A stretch of 64,000 bases of DNA, taken from assembly GCA_016789785.1 (NCBI GenBank), contig JAEUQE010000014.1, forward strand, positions 1-64,000, given 5' to 3'. This stretch comes from Bryobacterales bacterium (GTDB taxonomy: Bacteria; Acidobacteriota; Terriglobia; Bryobacterales; Bryobacteraceae). How positions within the stretch are numbered: position 1 is the stretch's first letter; each line of letters opens with the position of its first letter. A program made the position numbers and the translations under genes. This document shows positions 8,496 through 16,522 of the stretch, piece after piece. A model generated the notes under the pieces. The model was not told the DNA's origin, ran no database searches, and worked only from the letters and a program-made list of their open reading frames with translations.

Positions 8496-9575
8496 TTAGC
8501 TGACTAACAAGTTGCGGTAGACTTCGAGATAGCCGTTGACTTCGCGCTCCGGTGTAAGCCGGCGCGCGGCGGAAAGTGCGCCTTCCGAAAGCTGCCGCGC
8601 GAGGTCCTCGTCGGCAAGGACTCGTTGCAGGGCCTGATAGAAGCCCTCTTCATCGCCAGGCGTGACCAGGAGCGCTTCCGAGCCGGAGCGGAACATGTCC
8701 CGCACGCCGTCCACCGCGGTGGCGACGATGGGCACCGCGCAGGCAGCCGCTTCGAGGATCGCGTTGGGAAGGCCCTCATGGTCGGAGGACAGCGCGAAGG
8801 CGCGCATCGACAGGAGGAACGACGGTACCTGCGAGTTGTCGATGAGGCCGGTGATGCGTACCTCGTTGGCGATGCCGAGATCAGAGGTGAGAGCGGCGAA
8901 GTCCGCGGCGGCCCGCTCATCGGGCGTTGCGCCGCTGAGGAAGCCGCCGACGAGGAGTAACTGCCGGCGGAGGCCGGGGCTAACTCGGCTGTAAGCCCGC
9001 GCAAGCAAGGGCAGGTTCTTTTTCCTGCGGAAGGTGGACACCGTGCCGGCCACTCCGGCGTTGGCTGAGGAGGCGGTCCACTTCGGAAAGGCGCTGGTGT
9101 CGATGGAGTTTAGGACGACCGAGCAGCGGTTCTCGATGGGAGCGATGGCGCGTGCTCGGTCGAGGCTTTCGCCGCTGACGGAGGTGATCCACGAGCAGCG
9201 TGACACGGCGTTGCGGCACGCCTGCCAGTTGAGGAGCCCGTCGACACCTCGGACGCTGGCGACCACGGGCCGCTTGCCTTTGGCCACGCGCAGACACGGA
9301 AACGCCGAGAGGAGGAAGAACCCGTGGAAGAGATCGAAGGGCTCTTCGCGGTCGATCGCCTCGATCGACTCCACGCAGTCGTCGGGGATGGTGTAGGAGT
9401 GGACGAACGCCCCACTGACGGTGTGTTCGGGGGAGTCGCCCGTTCCCCAGCGCGGTTTGAAGACATGGACGGTGTGGCCCTTGGCGGTGATGCCGCGCAC
9501 CACGCGTTCGGCCGATCTTGCGACGCCGCCGGGATGAGGCGGCCACTCGTTCACAACGAAGCAAATGCGTGACAT
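8496..9575 (-). CDS. GT4-type glycosyltransferase
   Basis: A 359-residue glycosyltransferase family 4 protein. The N-terminal half begins MSRICFVVNEWPPHPGG, a typical start with a glycine-rich acceptor loop. The C-terminal half carries VAGTVSTFRRKKNLPLL, the LLLVGGFLSG strand and the E-x7-E signature in DHEGLPNAILEAAACAVPIV. The ATG at 9575 is preceded by AGGAGA; a longer open frame upstream runs into the neighbouring gene's 3' end and is rejected. It follows the GT8-like gene by 25 bases and precedes the putative sugar transferase by 5, so it is part of the operon. Likely transfers a sugar to the lanthipeptide or to an earlier sugar. Confidence 0.87.
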   Translation of the reverse strand: MSRICFVVNEWPPHPGGVARSAERVVRGITAKGHTVHVFKPRWGTGDSPEHTVSGAFVHSYTIPDDCVESIEAIDREEPFDLFHGFFLLSAFPCLRVAKGKRPVVASVRGVDGLLNWQACRNAVSRCSWITSVSGESLDRARAIAPIENRCSVVLNSIDTSAFPKWTASSANAGVAGTVSTFRRKKNLPLLARAYSRVSPGLRRQLLLVGGFLSGATPDERAAADFAALTSDLGIANEVRITGLIDNSQVPSFLLSMRAFALSSDHEGLPNAILEAAACAVPIVATAVDGVRDMFRSGSEALLVTPGDEEGFYQALQRVLADEDLARQLSEGALSAARRLTPEREVNGYLEVYRNLLVS

Positions 9576-9600
9576 TGCATCTTCTCCTGTTGAGCTGGTG

Positions 9601-10443
9601 TTACTGGATTCGCGTTTCGGGGTAGTTGCTTTCGATCTGGCTCCAGACTTGGCGCATGACCATCGGCTTCGACTTCCACACGTTGGTGAAATGCCAGATG
9701 TGACCCTCGCCGGTGAGGTCGAGAGGAGAGGCATCGGCCAGTTCGGCGGCTGCCTTGCCGCTATCGCCGTCACCGAGACAGCGTTCGATGCGCCAGGCCA
9801 GATCGGCTGGGACGCAGTGGATGCGGTTGAAGCCGTGGTCGATCAGGCGCACGGCGGTTCCGCTTTGGGTGAGGGCGAAGTTGAGCGGCGTCTGGTCGCT
9901 GCCGTAGTCGCCGGACTCCTGGATCGCGCGGAGTTCGGAGGCGTGCGCAAGCCAGAAGTCGAGGAAGAGGCGGAGCGCCGGGAGATGGCGGCCGTTGAGG
10001 ATCACCACTCCCGCGTTGAAGTAGCGCTCCGGGGCCAGGTGGACGCGCGGAAAAAGCGGTTGATAGGCGCGAATGCTGGCAGCTACCCATTCGGCGCAAC
10101 CGTCGCGCACGGCGGCGAGTTGACCGGAGGCGGCTTCGAAGAGGTCGGGCGCGTCCCAGCGGATCATCGTATCGGCGTCGACGACGGCGAGTTGCATGCC
10201 GTGCGGATCCTGTTCGAGCAGGTCGCACGCGGCAGCCCATCGAAGCACGGTCGGCGGGAGGCCGATGGTTTCGAAGCCGGGCGGGCGGCGGTCCAGCAGG
10301 TGGAAGCGAACGCCATGTCGGCCGCACCACCAGCGCCACGAAGCGGCGCCATAGCGCAGATAGGAGAGATCGGAGGAGACGCGGCGCCCCCATTGCAGAT
10401 GGCCAGGTATCGCCGGCATGAGAACAGTCTTGAGGGTGTTCAT
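9601..10443 (-). CDS. GT8-like glycosyltransferase
   Basis: A 280-residue protein with the hallmarks of glycosyltransferase family 8 (retaining GT-A enzymes such as LgtC): a metal-binding DxD in LAVVDADTMIRWDAPD, the segment YFNAGVVILN, a Q-T-P-L-N-F-A motif (GSDQTPLNFA) and a late H-F-T-N-V-W-K segment that fits the conserved C-terminal H-F. Its ATG overlaps the upstream methyltransferase stop (ATGA), so the two are translationally coupled. It probably adds a hexose during tailoring; donor and acceptor cannot be read from sequence. Confidence 0.8.
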   Translation of the reverse strand: MNTLKTVLMPAIPGHLQWGRRVSSDLSYLRYGAASWRWWCGRHGVRFHLLDRRPPGFETIGLPPTVLRWAAACDLLEQDPHGMQLAVVDADTMIRWDAPDLFEAASGQLAAVRDGCAEWVAASIRAYQPLFPRVHLAPERYFNAGVVILNGRHLPALRLFLDFWLAHASELRAIQESGDYGSDQTPLNFALTQSGTAVRLIDHGFNRIHCVPADLAWRIERCLGDGDSGKAAAELADASPLDLTGEGHIWHFTNVWKSKPMVMRQVWSQIESNYPETRIQ

Positions 10444-11045
10444 GCGGTGGCCTCATGGCCGGACAGGTTCTGGTAGCGGAAGGCCTTCACCGTCCACCGG
10501 AGGTTCCTGGGCCGGCTGACGATTCCGGTCTCATCGAGCGCGGTTAACCCGGCTGCTTCGAGATCGCGCCAGATGCCGCGCACTCGTTGCCGGGCAGCGT
10601 CGGGATGAAGGTTGTGGTCATACATGGATACCACGACATAGCCGGGCGAAGAGAGCCGGCCGAGGTAGCGTTGCAGCGTCTGGATGGGCTTGGGGAGGCA
10701 ATAGAGAATCTCATTGCAGACGATTGCGTCCCAGCACCTGCCGGCAATTGGCGCGCCGTCGAGGCTGCCGGCGATCAACTCCATGCGGCTGGGGTCGGCT
10801 TCGGCCTTGCGAATGGCGGTGGGCGCGATGTCGATGCCGGTATAGGAGGCGACCGAACGCGGGTGAAGATACCGGTACAGGAGGGCTTCGCCGCAACCGA
10901 GGTCGACGATGGCGGCGCCTTGAACCAGGCGCCGGAGATAGCCCGCGATCACGGCGTAATGGCCGGTCTCCTGTATCTCCTTCAGAAACTCCCAGCCGCC
11001 GTCCTGGTACATTTTCTCCCAAATGACATCCGTTGTGGTTGACAT
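10440..11045 (-). CDS. SAM-dependent class I methyltransferase
   Basis: A 201-residue methyltransferase with motif I AIVDLGCGEALLYRYL, the acidic loop YTGIDIAPTAIRKAE and the post-motif ELIAGSLDG...WDAIVCNEILYCLP. The ATG at 11045 has AAGGAGG 8 bases upstream and is preferred over the longer open frame, which runs into the TldE gene. The stop overlaps the start of the GT8-like gene. The position among glycosyltransferases suggests methylation of a sugar or of the peptide. The family call is firm, the target is inferred. Confidence 0.85.
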   Translation of the reverse strand: MSTTTDVIWEKMYQDGGWEFLKEIQETGHYAVIAGYLRRLVQGAAIVDLGCGEALLYRYLHPRSVASYTGIDIAPTAIRKAEADPSRMELIAGSLDGAPIAGRCWDAIVCNEILYCLPKPIQTLQRYLGRLSSPGYVVVSMYDHNLHPDAARQRVRGIWRDLEAAGLTALDETGIVSRPRNLRWTVKAFRYQNLSGHEATA

Positions 11046-11103
11046 GAACTTGTCCTCCTTTTTGATCGGAATCGATGGCTTTTTACAGGATTTGTATTGC
11101 CGG

Positions 11104-12426
11104 TCAGGATCCGCTGAGTTGGGCGGCGTGGAAGTGCAAGGCCGGCGTGCGCAGGATGCCGTAACGATAGGGCTCGTCACCCAGGCCGGCGACGGACTTC
11201 CAGAGCGGGATATAGTTGCCGGAGACGTTCATTTCGTTGACCGGGTGCGCCAGTTCTCCGGCGATGATCGCGATTCCCGCCACGCCGAGGGAGAAGTCCC
11301 CCGTGACGGAATTGGACTGGCCGCCGACGAACTGGGTGACGAGAACGCCGCGGCGAATTCCCGCGATCAAAGCCGAGAGCGGTGCCGCTTCGCCGCGGAC
11401 GACAACGTTGGACGGCGAGCCGCCAGTAGGACGCCGGCCGAGCTTGCGTGCATGGTAGCTGTCGATGTAGAGATCCTCGAGGGTTCCCCGGCGAATGAGC
11501 TCGCGGCGGCGGAGCGCGAGTCCTTCGGCATCGAAGAGGCGGGATCCGGGCGCGCCGGCGATGAACGGGTCGTCCTCAATGGTGATCGAGGGGTGTGCGA
11601 CCGGCTGTCCCTGCATTCCTTCGAGAAAGGAGCTTCTTTGCTGGATCGCCCTGCCGGACATCGCACCAATGAGGGGAGTAAGTAGTCTGCCTGCGGCACG
11701 GTTCTCGACGAGTAATTCGTACTCGGCGGTGGGCAGGGCGCGTTGGCCGATACGGCGGCGCGCACGCTGGACCGCCTCTCTTGCGGCGGCTTCGGGATGA
11801 GGAAGCTCGCGGCGGTGGCGGCTGGAGGCGTAGAAGCAGTCCTCGGGCAGGCTGCCATCGCCCGCGTCGACAGTGACGGAGACGAAGTGCGAAAAGGTAG
11901 TGCCCGAGTTTTCCCCCTCGAAGCCGTTGGTGTGGACGCGCGCCGCCAGAGAGAGGTTCTCCTGGAACTCGCCTGCCACGGAGACGACGTTGCCGCCCAA
12001 GCGCAGCGCCGCATCGGCAAGGGCGCGGGCACTCGCAAGACAGGAAGCGGAGCCACTTTCCAGGCAGGACGGGTCGACGAGATCGAGGTCGTGCTGTTGG
12101 CGCCCTTCGTAATCGCGGGGCTCCGGAAGCTGGCGGAAGGGGTCGGCGGCCAGGTGGCGCGTGAGGGCCACTGCTTTGCGGATGAAAGGATCGAGAGCCT
12201 CCGGGCGGAGGTCGCTGGTGCCGTGGCTGGAGAACCGGCCTCCGAGATAGATGGAGATGGAGACGCCGCGGCGGGTCGCTTCCTGGAGGCTGTCGATGTG
12301 CGAGTCGCGGACCGCGGCCTGACAGGTCCTTTCGAAGTGGACGTTGACGGCGGCGGCATCGGCGCCATGCTTGCGGGCGAGGTCGGCCGCGAGACGGGCG
12401 TAGTCGAGGCACTCCCGGCTAGTCAT
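11104..12426 (-). CDS. tldE: TldE/PmbA-like protease subunit
   Basis: A 440-residue protein of the TldE/PmbA family, the non-catalytic partner that forms a heterodimeric metalloprotease with TldD. TldD/TldE is established as the leader peptidase of microcin B17 and acts on unfolded peptides. Typical features are the N-terminal segment CLDYARLAADLARKHGADAA, the central PTAEYELLVENRAAGRLL segment, and the C-terminal V-T-G-D-F-S-L-G-V-A-G segment followed by VNEMNVSGNY. No HExxxH motif is present, as expected for TldE. Its start overlaps the TldD stop by 8 bases. In this operon the pair is the best candidate for trimming the precursor leaders. Confidence 0.88.
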   Translation of the reverse strand: MTSRECLDYARLAADLARKHGADAAAVNVHFERTCQAAVRDSHIDSLQEATRRGVSISIYLGGRFSSHGTSDLRPEALDPFIRKAVALTRHLAADPFRQLPEPRDYEGRQQHDLDLVDPSCLESGSASCLASARALADAALRLGGNVVSVAGEFQENLSLAARVHTNGFEGENSGTTFSHFVSVTVDAGDGSLPEDCFYASSRHRRELPHPEAAAREAVQRARRRIGQRALPTAEYELLVENRAAGRLLTPLIGAMSGRAIQQRSSFLEGMQGQPVAHPSITIEDDPFIAGAPGSRLFDAEGLALRRRELIRRGTLEDLYIDSYHARKLGRRPTGGSPSNVVVRGEAAPLSALIAGIRRGVLVTQFVGGQSNSVTGDFSLGVAGIAIIAGELAHPVNEMNVSGNYIPLWKSVAGLGDEPYRYGILRTPALHFHAAQLSGS

Positions 12427-13843
12427 GGGCGCTCCCTCCGGCCGTGAGACCCTCGATCCTGACCGTGGGAAGGCCCATCTGCACGGGCACCGCCTGCCCT
12501 TCCTTCGAGCAGCAGCTGGCCGCGCGGGACATGCGCAGATCGTTGCCTGCCATGCGAATGGAGCGGAGCGCCTCGGGGCCGTTGCCGATGATGTTGACGT
12601 CCTTGAGGGGGCGTGTGAGTTTGCCGTTCTCGATGAGGTAGCCGAGCTTCATGTTGAACGAGAAGTCGCCCGCGCCGATCAGGACCTCGCCGTTGGTGAA
12701 CTCTTCCGCATAGATCCCGTGCCTGACGCTACCGATGATCTCTTCGGGTGTGTGAGGACCGGGAAGCATGTAGGTGTTGCGCATGCGGGGAATGGGATAG
12801 CTGCGGAACGAATCGCGGCGGCCGTTGCCGGTGGGCTCGACGCCATAATGGCGGGCGGTGAGTTCGTCGTGCATGTAGCTGGTGAGGATTCCGTTCTCGA
12901 CGAGAACCGTTCGCCGCGAGGGGTTGCCTTCGTCGTCGATGTGGATGGAGCCGTGCTGGTCCGGGTTGGTGCCATCGTCGATGATGGAGACGAAGGATGG
13001 GGCCACGCGCTGCCCGATCCTGCCGGTGAACACGGAGACGCGGTTGCGGTTGAAGTCGGCTTCCAGTCCGTGGCCGATGGCTTCGTGCAGCAGGATGCCG
13101 GAGGTGCCTGGAGCAAGCACAACATCCATCCGGCCGGCGGGCGCCTTGGCGGCGTCGAAGTTGCGGAGCGTGCGCGCGACGGCCTCGCGGGCAAGGTGGT
13201 CGAGGATTTCCGGGGTATAGTATTCGATACCATAGCGGCCGGAGAGACCGTAGAATCCCTCCTCGCGCTTGCCGTTGCGCTCGGCCACGAGGCGCACATA
13301 GGCGCTGGTGAGGGGCTGCGTATCGGAAGCAATGACCCCGTCGGAACGCACGATCAGGATATGGCGCACTTCGTCGTTGAACTGCACGGAGCACATGACG
13401 AGGCGCGTGTCGAGGGACTGGACCCTGTCCTGGATCGCGGCGGCGATGGCGATCTTGCGCCCTGTTTCGACGTCCTCCCACGGAGTGCGCGCGCCGTAGT
13501 ATCGCGGCGTGGGGAGGGCGCGGAACGTGGCGGGGGCGGGCCGCGGCGATGAGGCTGCGATGGCCGCGGCGGTACGCGCGGTTTCGCGGACCGGCCGAAT
13601 GGCGAGGTCCTCGGTGAAGGAGTAGCCCGTGGCATCGCCGTCGACGACGCGGATTCCCAGTCCGAGGTCCGTCTGGGTGAAGGCTCGTCTTACCTGGCCG
13701 TCCTCTGCGCCGATGTAGCTGGTGAGCTTGTGCTCGAAGTAGAGGTCGCAGTGGCCGCCGCCGCGCGCCAGTGCCTCGTTGAGCGCATGGTGGATCAGGG
13801 CCGGTGTGACACCGAGTGGCTCGAAGTGTCGGATGCCTGTCAT
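12419..13843 (-). CDS. tldD: TldD-like zinc metalloprotease
   Basis: A 474-residue TldD homologue. The catalytic zinc motif is intact: L-L-H-E-A-I-G-H-G-L-E at 251-261 (H253, E254, H258). The C-terminal Cys/Gly-rich motif CSKEGQAVPVQMG, which carries the third zinc ligand in the family, is also present. The start ATG 13843 overlaps the stop of the preceding methyltransferase; the longer open frame upstream is a shadow of that gene. Together with TldE this should form a cage-like protease acting on short extended peptides. Housekeeping TldD/E are usually not in such operons, so this pair is probably dedicated to the lanthipeptide. Confidence 0.92.
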   Translation of the reverse strand: MTGIRHFEPLGVTPALIHHALNEALARGGGHCDLYFEHKLTSYIGAEDGQVRRAFTQTDLGLGIRVVDGDATGYSFTEDLAIRPVRETARTAAAIAASSPRPAPATFRALPTPRYYGARTPWEDVETGRKIAIAAAIQDRVQSLDTRLVMCSVQFNDEVRHILIVRSDGVIASDTQPLTSAYVRLVAERNGKREEGFYGLSGRYGIEYYTPEILDHLAREAVARTLRNFDAAKAPAGRMDVVLAPGTSGILLHEAIGHGLEADFNRNRVSVFTGRIGQRVAPSFVSIIDDGTNPDQHGSIHIDDEGNPSRRTVLVENGILTSYMHDELTARHYGVEPTGNGRRDSFRSYPIPRMRNTYMLPGPHTPEEIIGSVRHGIYAEEFTNGEVLIGAGDFSFNMKLGYLIENGKLTRPLKDVNIIGNGPEALRSIRMAGNDLRMSRAASCCSKEGQAVPVQMGLPTVRIEGLTAGGSAHD

Positions 13844-14625
13844 GCCGTGTGCTCCATGGGACGGGCCGCCATTGCGATTGGCTGAAAGAAGCCGCTCTCC
13901 GCGGGCATCAGCCAGCGGATATTGGTGTAGCCGGCGGCGGTGAGCAGGTCCGTCACTTCGCCGCGGAGCAGTGCGCGATAGACGACCGGGAAGTGGAGCG
14001 ATTGCCATCCTTCGCCGAGTTCGCGAGTGATGAACAGATGCAGGCGGAAGGTGCGCTCGTCGAGCCACTCCCAAACCTGGTGGAGGATGCGCGGAAACGG
14101 CCCCTCGGAATGGAAGACAGGTCCTTGAAAGCGAGTGCGCCTGGGGGCGATGAGGTCGAAGTCGCCCATCGACATGACGAACAGTCCTCCGGGACGAAGG
14201 ACGGAGTAGGTGGCGCGGAACGCCTGTGCCAACTGCTCGTCGGTGAGCAGGTGGGGGATGGAGTTCTCCATGGCGAGGACGGCGTCGCAAGCGGAGATGG
14301 CGAGGTGGTCCAGGTGGCGGATGTCGGCATGGCGCAGATCGATGGAGACGCCGGCGCGTGCAGCTTCGATTCGGGCCCGGTGCAGGGCGGGTTCGCAGAA
14401 GTCGGCGGCGGTGACGTGGTGGCCGCGCTGGCTCAGGCCGATGGCTTGCGTGCCGATGCCGCAGGTGCAATCGAGCAGCTTCAGGGGGCCGGGGCCGAGT
14501 TGGGTTTCCAACAGGGGGCCCAGTATGCCGGATTGTTCGCTGACGTGTTGGCGCCAGTCGCTGTAGAGCAGATGGTAGTGCTCGGCCATGGTGTTGTAGG
14601 TGCAGGCGGATTCGAGTTGTTGCAT
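13840..14625 (-). CDS. SAM-dependent class I methyltransferase
   Basis: A 261-residue class I methyltransferase. Motif I is LKLLDCTCGIGTQAIGLS, followed by the acidic-strand region HHVTAADFCEPALHRA and the DIRHLD / DAVLAMENSIPHLL segments. The chosen ATG 14625 has AAGGAG 7 bases upstream. The C-terminal half, rich in aromatic residues, is typical of small-molecule methyltransferases. It lies between the ChbG-like deacetylase and TldD and is coupled to TldD by an ATGA overlap. The acceptor is unknown; an amino-sugar nitrogen or a sugar hydroxyl is plausible given the neighbours. Confidence 0.85.
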   Translation of the reverse strand: MQQLESACTYNTMAEHYHLLYSDWRQHVSEQSGILGPLLETQLGPGPLKLLDCTCGIGTQAIGLSQRGHHVTAADFCEPALHRARIEAARAGVSIDLRHADIRHLDHLAISACDAVLAMENSIPHLLTDEQLAQAFRATYSVLRPGGLFVMSMGDFDLIAPRRTRFQGPVFHSEGPFPRILHQVWEWLDERTFRLHLFITRELGEGWQSLHFPVVYRALLRGEVTDLLTAAGYTNIRWLMPAESGFFQPIAMAARPMEHTA

Positions 14626-14744
14626 GGAGTGCTCCTTGCGGTGGCTGGCTTGGTTGCGAACACTGCCCCAGTGCGGTCGCGCCTTGTTGGAACGGCCGGT
14701 GGGGTGCGAGGCGCCGGCGCTAATGAGCGGCGGCAAACAGCGCT

Positions 14745-15560
14745 TCAGGCATTGGTCCAGGTGACCAGTTCGACGGCGTTGGCATCGAGCGCGGAACGGA
14801 AGAGACCGGCGCGCATGGCGTCGAGGTCGCGCTGGCGCCAGCGGGAGCCCCAGTTGGTATCGACTCCGGTGATGGCGCGGAGTTCCTGATCGTCATAGCC
14901 GAGATGGACCAGCAACTCGCTGAGGCCTGGCTTCACGGCCGCGGCGACCTCGGCGTAAAAGTCCTCCCAGTCGCCGGGCCCGGTGGCGGGAGTTGCCTGG
15001 TACACGCCTCGAAGCCTGAAGTCAGCAGTGTCGATGACGGGAGAGAAGCCCGGGTCATAACGGCACGAGGGAGGGACCAGCGCGGGCAATGCATACTGGT
15101 GCGCCACCGCCAGATATGCCCGCAGAAGATCCGGTGCGCGGTACAAGGCGAACATGTGACTGTCGATGTGCGTGGGCGTGATTCCGGCGCGAATCGTGCG
15201 TTCGATCTGCGCGCATAGCTCGTTGCGCAAGCATTCGATATCGATGCTTCGGCTGATGATATCGGGGAAGAAGCAGCCATTGGAGCCGATGAGTCCGCAG
15301 TCCGGCGTCATGCGGGTGAGCGGCCCCCACTTGTAGTTCGGCCACTCGCTGGTCACGGTGAGGTGCACGCCGATGTCGAGTTGGCGGCGGGCCTGAAGCA
15401 CTTGTTGCACCGCGTCGTCAAAGCAGGGCGCCACGGCCATGATGCTGGCGGAGGTGATGTGTCCGCTGATCAGGGCGCTGACCGTGGCTGAGTTGACGGA
15501 GCACCCGAGGCCGAGGTCGTCGGCATGCACGATGAGCCGTCTTGGTCCGTTGGTGGTCAC
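14745..15560 (-). CDS. ChbG/YdjC-like carbohydrate deacetylase
   Basis: A 271-residue protein of the YdjC/ChbG family, metal-dependent deacetylases acting on N-acetylated sugars. Metal-binding motifs are seen as IVHADDLGLG near residues 10-19, DIGVHLTVTSEWP near 62-74 and THIDSHMF near 130-137. The start is GTG, overlapping the stop of the epimerase (GTGA). In the operon it would fit removal of an acetyl group from a GlcNAc-type unit before further methylation or glycosylation, as known for glycopeptide and aminoglycoside tailoring; this is inference. Confidence 0.82.
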   Translation of the reverse strand: MTTNGPRRLIVHADDLGLGCSVNSATVSALISGHITSASIMAVAPCFDDAVQQVLQARRQLDIGVHLTVTSEWPNYKWGPLTRMTPDCGLIGSNGCFFPDIISRSIDIECLRNELCAQIERTIRAGITPTHIDSHMFALYRAPDLLRAYLAVAHQYALPALVPPSCRYDPGFSPVIDTADFRLRGVYQATPATGPGDWEDFYAEVAAAVKPGLSELLVHLGYDDQELRAITGVDTNWGSRWRQRDLDAMRAGLFRSALDANAVELVTWTNA

Positions 15561-16522
15561 GCATGCACCTCGCGCGCGGCCTGTGCGAACCAGCGCCAGA
15601 AGCGCGCGATGCCATCGGCGAAACTCACCTGGGGTGCGTAGCCCAGGAGGCGCGAGGCCTTGGAGATGTTGGCCCAGGTCCGCGGAACGTCGCCAGGTTG
15701 GGCCGGCAAAGCGCGCCGTCTCGCGCCAATCGCGGAGACGGTTTCCAATGTACGAATCACTTCGTCGAGAGCGACTGGCCGGTCGCTGCCGAGGTTGAAG
15801 ACCTCATAGCTCGAGTCCTGGTAGCCGATGGCGGCACCGATGCCCGCCACGATGTCGTCGATGTAGGTGTAGTCGCGGCTGGCCGAACCGTCGCCGAAGA
15901 CCGGGATCTCGCCGCCTGCAAGCAGCAGGCGGGCGAACTTGTGGATGGCGAGATCAGGGCGTTGCCGGGGTCCGAAGACCGTGAAGAAGCGTAGCGCGAG
16001 GAAGCGAATTCCGAAGAGCTGGGAATAAACATGGCCCATCAACTCGCCACTGACCTTCGTGCCGGCGTAGGGGCTGACCGGCAGCAGCACATGGTCTGCT
16101 TCGCTCCAGGGGACGTTTGGATTCTCACCGTAGACGCTGCTGCTCGATGCGAAGACAAACCGCGGCACCTGTTTGTGACGCGCAAGCTCGAGGACATTCT
16201 GCGTGCCCGCGACATTGACCTGCTGGTAGGCGAGCGGATCGTCAATCGAGGGCCGCACGCCTGCCTTGGCCGCGAGGTGCACGATGACATCGAGTTTGGG
16301 CGGCAGGGGCAGGCCGAGGAAGCCGGCGTCGCGAATATCGGCTTCGATTAAGGTGAATCGCGGATCGCGCGAGGCCTTGCGAAGGTTGGCGCGCTTGGTG
16401 GCGGGGTCGTAGAAGGGGTCGAAGTTGTCGACCGCCACGACGCGCCAGTCGCGCTCCAGCAGCCACTCGGCAACGTGACTTCCGATGAAGCCCGCACCGC
16501 CGGTAACAAGAGCGGTTTTCAC
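15557..16522 (-). CDS. NAD-dependent nucleotide-sugar epimerase/dehydratase
   Basis: A 321-residue extended short-chain dehydrogenase/reductase. It has the NAD-binding TGGAGFIGSHVAEWLL at residues 7-22, VDNFDPFYD, the D-V-I-V-H-L-A-A-K-A-G-V-R-P segment and the catalytic S-x-Y-x3-K seen as SPYAGTKVSGE. It most resembles UDP-glucuronate/UDP-glucose 4-epimerases (VDNFDPFYDPATKRANL is typical). Start GTG overlaps the S41 protease stop. It should supply an activated hexose or uronic acid for the cluster's glycosyltransferases; the exact substrate cannot be fixed from sequence. Confidence 0.87.
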   Translation of the reverse strand: MKTALVTGGAGFIGSHVAEWLLERDWRVVAVDNFDPFYDPATKRANLRKASRDPRFTLIEADIRDAGFLGLPLPPKLDVIVHLAAKAGVRPSIDDPLAYQQVNVAGTQNVLELARHKQVPRFVFASSSSVYGENPNVPWSEADHVLLPVSPYAGTKVSGELMGHVYSQLFGIRFLALRFFTVFGPRQRPDLAIHKFARLLLAGGEIPVFGDGSASRDYTYIDDIVAGIGAAIGYQDSSYEVFNLGSDRPVALDEVIRTLETVSAIGARRRALPAQPGDVPRTWANISKASRLLGYAPQVSFADGIARFWRWFAQAAREVHA

